Assembly (NCBI GenBank): GCA_900551265.1
Contig: URVL01000007.1
Span: 1-29,066, forward strand
From: an uncultured Eubacteriales bacterium
GTDB lineage: Bacteria; Bacillota; Clostridia; Oscillospirales; QAMX01
Reading direction: 5' to 3'
DNA length: 29,066 bases
Both the position numbers and the translations under genes were made by a program. This document shows, piece after piece, positions 24,167 through 29,066 of the stretch. The stretch's first letter is position 1, and each line of letters begins with the position of its first letter. The notes under the pieces are model-generated. The model did not search any database, was not told where the DNA came from, and saw nothing but the letters and a program-made list of their open reading frames with translations.

Positions 24167-24397
24167 CCCACTCACAAGGGGGAAGTGCGCCCATTTGCGG
24201 GGAAACGGCAGCTTGTGCCGGTTCCCCCTCTCCACACCTCACCCCTTCCAAACAACCTAAACAGCCTAAAAAAGAAGATATTTGGGGAGCCTGGATGTTT
24301 ATAAAAAGCTCCGGCCTCTTTTCCACAGGCAGACATCGGGCTGCGAGGAAAACCGGGCGGGCCTCTCTTTTTTAGACAGTAACCAACACAAGCCGCG

Positions 24398-24424
24398 GCA
24401 CATCGGAAACGGTGTGCTTTTTTT
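24398..24424 (+). terminator. Terminator-like hairpin in the leader of the surface-protein gene
   Basis: GCACATC and GGTGTGC pair (seven bp including one G-U) around a six-base loop and are followed by seven T residues. The hairpin ends 11 bases before the AAGGAGG of the surface-protein gene. The remaining 24167-24397 leader has no gene that I can support. Confidence 0.5.
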
Positions 24425-24449
24425 GCGGCCATTTCAAGGAGGTAACACG

Positions 24450-27400
24450 ATGAAAGCATTGAGAAAGCCCCTGTCCCTGTTCATGGCCATGCTCATGTGC
24501 CTGGGCATATTCGCAGGGACGGGAACTACAGCGTTTGCCGCAGGGGAAACCATGACGACGTATATGGTGGAGTTCCCCCGTGCCAGCGACCCCAACAAGG
24601 CAGGCTGGGGACATTCCGCTATGAATTTCCTGGGCGGATGGTCTACCGGCGAAAATAACGGTTTTACCATCCACACGCAGGATTCCTTTAACGGGAAAGT
24701 CATCTACTGTATCGAACCCGGCGTCGGCGTTCATTCCGGCGACCAGTTTACTGGCCGGGGCGAGGATTTCTGGGATGATTACCCGTCCGATCTGAACCCC
24801 ACTATTCCACCGGACACCATCAAGGAATATATCGGGCGGATTATGACCTATGGCTGGCAGGGCAACGCCAGCACATCATGGATGACCGATGACCCGGAGG
24901 ACGCCAGCAAGATGGCCGGGGCAATCGCCACCCAGCTTCTTGTCTGGGAAACCGTCGTGGGTGAGCGCGACAGCCAGTTTAACCATGTGGACGCCAACGC
25001 CCAGGGCAAGAACAATATCGCGGAATATATCAGCCCGGAGAATCCCCTTTACAGCGAGATCTTCAGCCAGTATTCCGCTATTGAGAGCGCGGTAAAACGC
25101 CATACCATGCTGCCCAGCTTTTTCAGCAGCACCGCCGACGCCGGGGCCTATGAGCTGAAATGGGACGGCCAGCAGTATTCCCTCACTCTCACGGATACCA
25201 ACGGTGTGCTGAGTGACTACACCTTCTCCAGCAGCACCACCGGGCTGAATTTCTCCGTGGACGGCAATCAGCTCACCATCACTTCCGCCCGGGCCATCAA
25301 AGGTTCTGTAACGGTGAAAGCAGAAAAAATCTCTGCCCAGCGCAGCGGTGTTGTGGTTTGGACAGATGGGATTATCGGCGGCGGCAAGCAGGACTTTGCC
25401 ACCTACGGGGAAACCGTGTCCGATTATATGGTGGGCTATCTGAATCTGGAAGTGAAAACCGGCAACATGAAGCTGGTCAAGACTTCCGAGGATGGACAGG
25501 TAGCCGGGATCAGTTTCACCATTACCGGCGAGGGATACAGCGCTACCAAGACCACCAATGAGGCGGGCGAGATCGACATCACCGACCTCAACCCCGGCGT
25601 TTATACCATAACCGAGCAGTCCATTGACAAATATGAACCCCAGGAAACCCAGCGCGTGACCATCGTCAGCGGCCAGACCTCTACCGTGAATTTCAACAAC
25701 AAGCTGAAGCGCGGCAGCCTGGAAGTGACGAAAACCAGCGAGGACGGACTGGTGGAGGGCATGACCTTCCACTTGTATGGCACATCCCTCTCCGGGCAGC
25801 CGGTGGATGAGTATGCTGTGACAGATGGAAACGGCGTGGCGCGTTTTGAAAACGTGCTCATCGGCACGGGCTATGTACTGGAGGAGGTGGATACCCCCAT
25901 CCGTTATGTGGTGCCGGATTCCCAGACAGCCACCATCGAGTGGAACGAAGTTACTCACAAGAGCGTGAATAACATGCTGAAGAAGTTCCGCGTCACCGTC
26001 ACCAAGAGCGATGTGGAAACGGGCGCGCCCCAGGGCGACGGTTCTCTGGCCGGCGCTGTGTATGGGCTGTATAAGGGAGACACCCTTATCGACAGCTTCA
26101 CCACGGACGAGAACGGCCAGTTCACCACCGGATATTACGTCTGCGATTCGGACTGGACAATCCGTGAAATCAGCCCCAGCGAGGGCTACCTGCTGGATTC
26201 CACCATCCACAAGGTAGGCGCGGAACCGGAGCTGTATGAGATTGAGCTGAACGATACCGCCAACGACGTGACGGAACAGGTCATCAAGGGCGACATCGCC
26301 ATCATCAAGCATACCGACGACGGGGAAACCCAGATCGAAACCCCGGAATCCGGCGCGGAGTTCCAGGTGTTTTTGAAATCAGCCGGCAGCTATGAAAATG
26401 CCAGGGAATCTGAGCGTGATGTCCTCGTCTGCGATGAGAACGGCTTTGCACAGTCGAAGAAGTTGCCCTATGGCACCTATATCGTCCGCCAGACCAAGGG
26501 CTGGGAAGGCCGTGAGCTGATGGACGACTTTGAAGTGTATATCGCCCAAGACGGGCAGACCTACCGCTACCTTATCAACAACGCTAATTTTGCCAGCTTC
26601 ATCAAGGTGGTCAAGGTGGACGCGGAAACCGGCGTCACCATCCCCTATGCGGGGGCCGGGTTCCAAATTTACCGTCCCGATGGCAGCAAGGTGGAAATGA
26701 CCTTCACTTACCCGACGCCGACCACCATTGATACGTTCTACACCAATTCCGAGGGCTACCTTGTCACCCCGGAAAAGCTGGAGTATGGCTCCGGGTACTC
26801 TCTGGTGGAGGTCCAGGCCCCCTACGGCTATGTGCTGGACAGCACCCCGGTTTACTTTGATGTGACCGAGGACAATTCCAGCGAAGAAGGCGGCGTGACG
26901 GTGATCGAAGTCACCAAGCCCAACATGGCCCAGAAAGGAATCATCAAAGTCAGCAAAACCGGCGAGGTATTTTCCTCTGTGGCAGAATCCGATGGCATTT
27001 ATCAGCCGGTATATGAGGTGCAGGGCCTGCCCGGTGCGGTGTTTGAAATCACCGCCCTGGAGGACGTCTACACCCTGGACGGCACCCTGCGCTACTCTGC
27101 GGGCGAGGTAGTGGACACCATCACCACCGGCGAGGACGGGACGGCCCAGAGCCAGCCCCTCTACCTGGGCAAGTTCCAGGTGAAGGAAATCCAGTTCCCT
27201 CACGGCATGGTGGATACCGGCGAGAACGTCACCAACGTGGAGCTGGTGTACGCAGGCCAGGAGGTGGAAGTCACCGAAACCTCTGCCAGCTTCTACAACC
27301 AGCGCCAGAAAGCCCTTGTGACGCTTGACAAGGTGCTGGAGCAGGATGAAACCTTTGGCATTGGCATGAATGGCGAGATCTCCGCCGTGACCTTTGGCCT

Positions 27401-28679
27401 CTATGCCCAGGAGGACATCACCGCAGCAGACGGTTCCGTGATCCCGGCAGACGGGCTTCTGGAGATCGTTTCTGTGAATGAGAACGGCCAGGCCGTTTGC
27501 AGCACCGACCTGCCTTTCGGCAGCTTCTACCTGAAGGAGCTGTCCACCGACAGCCATTACCTGCTGAATGGTGAAACCTTCCCGTTCAGCTTTGAATACG
27601 GCGGGCCTTCCCTGGCCGTGGTGGAGATTGCCGCCAACAATGGCGAGGCTGTTTCCAATGAGCTGATCCGCGGTGAAATCCGGGGCCTCAAAACCGATGA
27701 GAATGGCACGGGCCTTTCCAGGGCTGTGATCGGCCTCTTTCAGAGCGATGAAACCGAGTTTACCGCAGAAAACGCCCTTGCCACCGCCACCTCTGCGGAG
27801 GACGGCAGCTTCTCTTTCGCGGATGTGCCTTTTGGGGATTGGGTATTAAAAGAGCTGGAAAGCCCGGCAGGCTTCATTCTCTCTGATGAGGTCATCCCCG
27901 TCACTGTGGAGGAAGATGGGCAGGTAGTGGAAATCTCCCTTGCCAACGAGCGCATTTACGGCAACCTGCGGCTCACGAAAGTGGATAAGGACTACCCGGA
28001 CAACAAGCTCACCGGGGCCGAGTTCGAGGTGTACCGCGATACCAATGGAAATAAGGAGCTGGACGAGGGCGACGAACTGCTGGGCAAGATGGAGGAAACC
28101 AGCACCGGCATTTATGAGATGGCCCATATCCTCTACGGCGGCGTGTTCGTAAAGGAAACCAAAGCGCCGGAGGGCTTCCTGCTGGATGAAAACGCCTACT
28201 ATGTGGAGATCACCGAACACGGCAAAATCTATGAGGTGGAAAACGAAGCCGGGATTGGCTTCACCAACATGGCTCAGACCGGTTCCCTGCGGATTGAAAA
28301 GACATCCAGCGATGGAAAAGTGGAGGGCTTCTCCTTCCGTGTGACGGGTGCGAACGGCTATGAGCAGACCTTTACAACGGACGAAAACGGAGAAATCTTC
28401 ATCGAGGGCCTGCGCGTGGGCGATTACACCGTATCTGAGGTATCGGATGGGGCCAGCGCCAACTATGTGCTGCCTGCCGACAAGCAGGTAACGATCCTTG
28501 CCGACAAGACCACCGTAGCGCAAATGCACAACGAGCTGCGCGACACCCCGAAAACCGGCGACGACAGCAAGCCGTGGCTCTGGATGGCTCTCATGGGAGT
28601 ATCCGCTGCGGGCGCTGCCGCCCTGGGCATTTCGGCCTATGCAGGTAAGCGCAGAAAGGGAAAGAAATCCGCTGAGTAA
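24450..28679 (+). CDS. Cell-wall-anchored thioester-domain / CnaB-repeat surface protein (SpaA-like)
   Basis: This 1409-residue exported adhesin-like protein has a signal peptide (MKALRKPLSLFMAML... to about AFAA, residue 31). A thioester domain follows: Cys87 in IYCIEPG and Gln162 in ATQLLVWE are the expected bond partners, which in related proteins react covalently with host or surface amines. About ten CnaB/SpaA-type beta domains run from residue 340 to 1360, each opening with a Lys motif (KLVKTSEDG, EVTKTSEDG, RLTKVDKDY) and closing with a Glu motif (LEEVDTP, LVEVQAPYGY, VKETKAPEGF) that can form intramolecular isopeptide bonds. The C-terminus has a sortase signal TPKTGDD (from 1366), a membrane helix and a KRRKGKK tail. 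ATG 24450 follows AAGGAGG by seven bases. Confidence 0.93.
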   Translation: MKALRKPLSLFMAMLMCLGIFAGTGTTAFAAGETMTTYMVEFPRASDPNKAGWGHSAMNFLGGWSTGENNGFTIHTQDSFNGKVIYCIEPGVGVHSGDQFTGRGEDFWDDYPSDLNPTIPPDTIKEYIGRIMTYGWQGNASTSWMTDDPEDASKMAGAIATQLLVWETVVGERDSQFNHVDANAQGKNNIAEYISPENPLYSEIFSQYSAIESAVKRHTMLPSFFSSTADAGAYELKWDGQQYSLTLTDTNGVLSDYTFSSSTTGLNFSVDGNQLTITSARAIKGSVTVKAEKISAQRSGVVVWTDGIIGGGKQDFATYGETVSDYMVGYLNLEVKTGNMKLVKTSEDGQVAGISFTITGEGYSATKTTNEAGEIDITDLNPGVYTITEQSIDKYEPQETQRVTIVSGQTSTVNFNNKLKRGSLEVTKTSEDGLVEGMTFHLYGTSLSGQPVDEYAVTDGNGVARFENVLIGTGYVLEEVDTPIRYVVPDSQTATIEWNEVTHKSVNNMLKKFRVTVTKSDVETGAPQGDGSLAGAVYGLYKGDTLIDSFTTDENGQFTTGYYVCDSDWTIREISPSEGYLLDSTIHKVGAEPELYEIELNDTANDVTEQVIKGDIAIIKHTDDGETQIETPESGAEFQVFLKSAGSYENARESERDVLVCDENGFAQSKKLPYGTYIVRQTKGWEGRELMDDFEVYIAQDGQTYRYLINNANFASFIKVVKVDAETGVTIPYAGAGFQIYRPDGSKVEMTFTYPTPTTIDTFYTNSEGYLVTPEKLEYGSGYSLVEVQAPYGYVLDSTPVYFDVTEDNSSEEGGVTVIEVTKPNMAQKGIIKVSKTGEVFSSVAESDGIYQPVYEVQGLPGAVFEITALEDVYTLDGTLRYSAGEVVDTITTGEDGTAQSQPLYLGKFQVKEIQFPHGMVDTGENVTNVELVYAGQEVEVTETSASFYNQRQKALVTLDKVLEQDETFGIGMNGEISAVTFGLYAQEDITAADGSVIPADGLLEIVSVNENGQAVCSTDLPFGSFYLKELSTDSHYLLNGETFPFSFEYGGPSLAVVEIAANNGEAVSNELIRGEIRGLKTDENGTGLSRAVIGLFQSDETEFTAENALATATSAEDGSFSFADVPFGDWVLKELESPAGFILSDEVIPVTVEEDGQVVEISLANERIYGNLRLTKVDKDYPDNKLTGAEFEVYRDTNGNKELDEGDELLGKMEETSTGIYEMAHILYGGVFVKETKAPEGFLLDENAYYVEITEHGKIYEVENEAGIGFTNMAQTGSLRIEKTSSDGKVEGFSFRVTGANGYEQTFTTDENGEIFIEGLRVGDYTVSEVSDGASANYVLPADKQVTILADKTTVAQMHNELRDTPKTGDDSKPWLWMALMGVSAAGAAALGISAYAGKRRKGKKSAE

Positions 28680-28712
28680 GGCGGTTTGGACTTGTGTTAG
28701 GAGGAAATCATC

Positions 28713-28802
28713 ATGGAGTTAAAAACAATCATTGCAATCGGGCTTGTTCTTTTCATCATCGGCGGGCTGATCTTCCTTAAAATCAGAAGCCGGAAGAAAT
28801 AG
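28713..28802 (+). CDS. 29-residue single-helix membrane peptide
   Basis: A small frame starts at ATG 28713 behind AGGAGG (28699-28704, eight bases spacing) and ends at TAG 28802. It encodes a short N-terminus, one hydrophobic helix (IIAIGLVLFIIGGLIFL) and a basic tail RSRKK, i.e. N-out/C-in topology by charge. It sits 33 bases after the surface-protein gene and so is probably cotranscribed with it. It has a strong ribosome site and reads like a genuine peptide, though its role is unknown. It might assist the surface protein or be a separate element peptide. Confidence 0.65.
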   Translation: MELKTIIAIGLVLFIIGGLIFLKIRSRKK

Positions 28803-28812
28803 CAGAAGCCAC

Positions 28813-28838
28813 AGGGGCGGCCATACGGGGCCGCCCCT
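28813..28838 (+). terminator. Strong hairpin after the small membrane peptide
   Basis: AGGGGCGGCC and GGCCGCCCCT form a perfect 10-bp stem with a six-base loop. The tail (CTTAC) is T-poor, so it may be a processing or stability hairpin rather than an efficient terminator. Confidence 0.45.
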
Positions 28839-28880
28839 CTTACATACCCAAAAAAGAACTGGAAAGGAGCTTGATGGCAG

Positions 28881-29066
28881 ATGAAAGAACCATTTGAACA
28901 GCGGCTGTTCCGCATTTTCGCCCAGGCGGGCTATTCCCCGGTGCAGCTTCTCACCGTCACCCCGGAGGAGATGGTGGAGATCCCCGGCATTACCGTCCCC
29001 AACATCCGGGCGGTGCTGTGCGTCCAGAACAAGGTGCTGGCCGACCGCAACAAAATCCGCAGCGGC
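28881..29066 (+). CDS. Helix-hairpin-helix-like element protein (partial)
   Basis: Sixty-two codons are open to the window edge. The sequence begins MKEPFEQRLFRIFAQAGYSP and contains LLTVTPEEMVEIPGITVPNI; the IPGIT turn between two helices resembles a helix-hairpin-helix non-specific DNA-binding motif. I do not recognise the family for certain. AAAGGAG (28863-28869) lies 11 bases from ATG 28881. A closer ATG at 28874 opens only a seven-codon frame. GC-rich codon use matches the surface-protein gene, so it belongs to the same element. Confidence 0.6.
   Translation, partial: MKEPFEQRLFRIFAQAGYSPVQLLTVTPEEMVEIPGITVPNIRAVLCVQNKVLADRNKIRSG

Larger units (their letters stand above)
23798..29066 (+). 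mobile_element. Right-hand part of an integrative/conjugative element (left end missing, continues beyond window)
   Basis: From about 23.8 kb the sequence is more GC-rich in third positions and carries genes often grouped in clostridial conjugative elements: a ParB C-terminus, a long thioester/CnaB LPxTG-like surface protein, a tiny membrane peptide and a helix-hairpin-helix-like protein. No integrase, relaxase or attachment site is visible, so the assignment rests on gene content and composition. The start coordinate is the approximate LysR/ParB join. Confidence 0.6.

Noticed and set aside
24282..24449. Upstream extension of the surface-protein gene to a TTG at 24282
   Set aside because: The extension has no ribosome site and would put the hairpin inside the gene; ATG 24450 has AAGGAGG and opens a proper signal peptide.
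24876..27557. Minus-strand open frames of 478 and 392 codons
   Set aside because: They mirror the CnaB-repeat gene, whose regular codon use leaves the opposite strand free of stops; no ribosome sites or motifs.
1..29066. tRNA, rRNA, CRISPR arrays, insertion sequences
   Set aside because: I saw no rRNA or tRNA-like conserved segments, no regularly spaced direct repeats and no transposase-like frames.

Overview
The window looks like a chromosomal segment of an anaerobic, spore-forming-type Clostridia bacterium (Bacillota), probably gut-associated. The reasons are strong AGGAGG-type ribosome sites, a Glu111-type MetA, a SpoIID-family protein, a clostridial DtxR/DUF3793/flavodoxin metal locus, LplB/YtcP-type sugar permeases, and a long thioester/CnaB surface protein of the kind carried by clostridial conjugative elements. 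By eye, base composition is moderate up to about 23.8 kb and clearly more GC-rich after that.

Layout. 1-721 (minus): 5' part of homoserine O-acetyltransferase metAA, running off the left edge. 914-3006: rodA-family gene overlapping a D-2-hydroxyacid dehydrogenase, then a terminator. 3137-6891: a six-hairpin glycosidase-like protein and a KdpD-like sensor kinase without its usual N-terminal domain or a KdpE partner. 6962-7816 (minus): a DUF3737 beta-helix protein. 7965-10626: a metal-responsive locus with two DtxR-family repressors, a DUF3793 protein, a flavodoxin and a FeoB-associated/HMA fusion protein, controlled by three GTTAG...CTAAC palindromes just downstream of good promoters. 10691-13500 (minus): spoIID-like gene followed by queA. 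13580-18278 (plus): dapA-dapB-asd (lysine/diaminopimelate pathway), a GNAT acetyltransferase and tgt. queA and tgt are both tRNA-queuosine genes. 18433-22757: a GH42 beta-galactosidase, a 424-base regulatory gap rich in inverted repeats, and two sugar ABC permeases with no binding protein beside them.

Right end. After a strong terminator lies a decayed apbE pseudogene (22818 to about 23450, three reading-frame changes). Next is a 199-residue ORF whose first ~75 residues are a LysR-type DNA-binding domain and whose remainder is the C-terminal part of a ParB-like protein from an integrative element. The fusion point (about 23789-23812) coincides with the composition change. To the right is element cargo: a 1409-residue sortase-anchored thioester/CnaB protein, a 29-residue membrane peptide and the start of a helix-hairpin-helix-like protein. 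The junction is either the scar of an element whose left end was deleted into a lysR gene, or an assembly join.

The observations most worth following up are the LysR/ParB junction, the paired DtxR locus with its operators and FeoB-associated/HMA fusion, the inverted-repeat region before the permeases, and terminator-like hairpins placed immediately upstream of queA, dapA and the adhesin gene. All identifications come from reading motifs; no database search was run.
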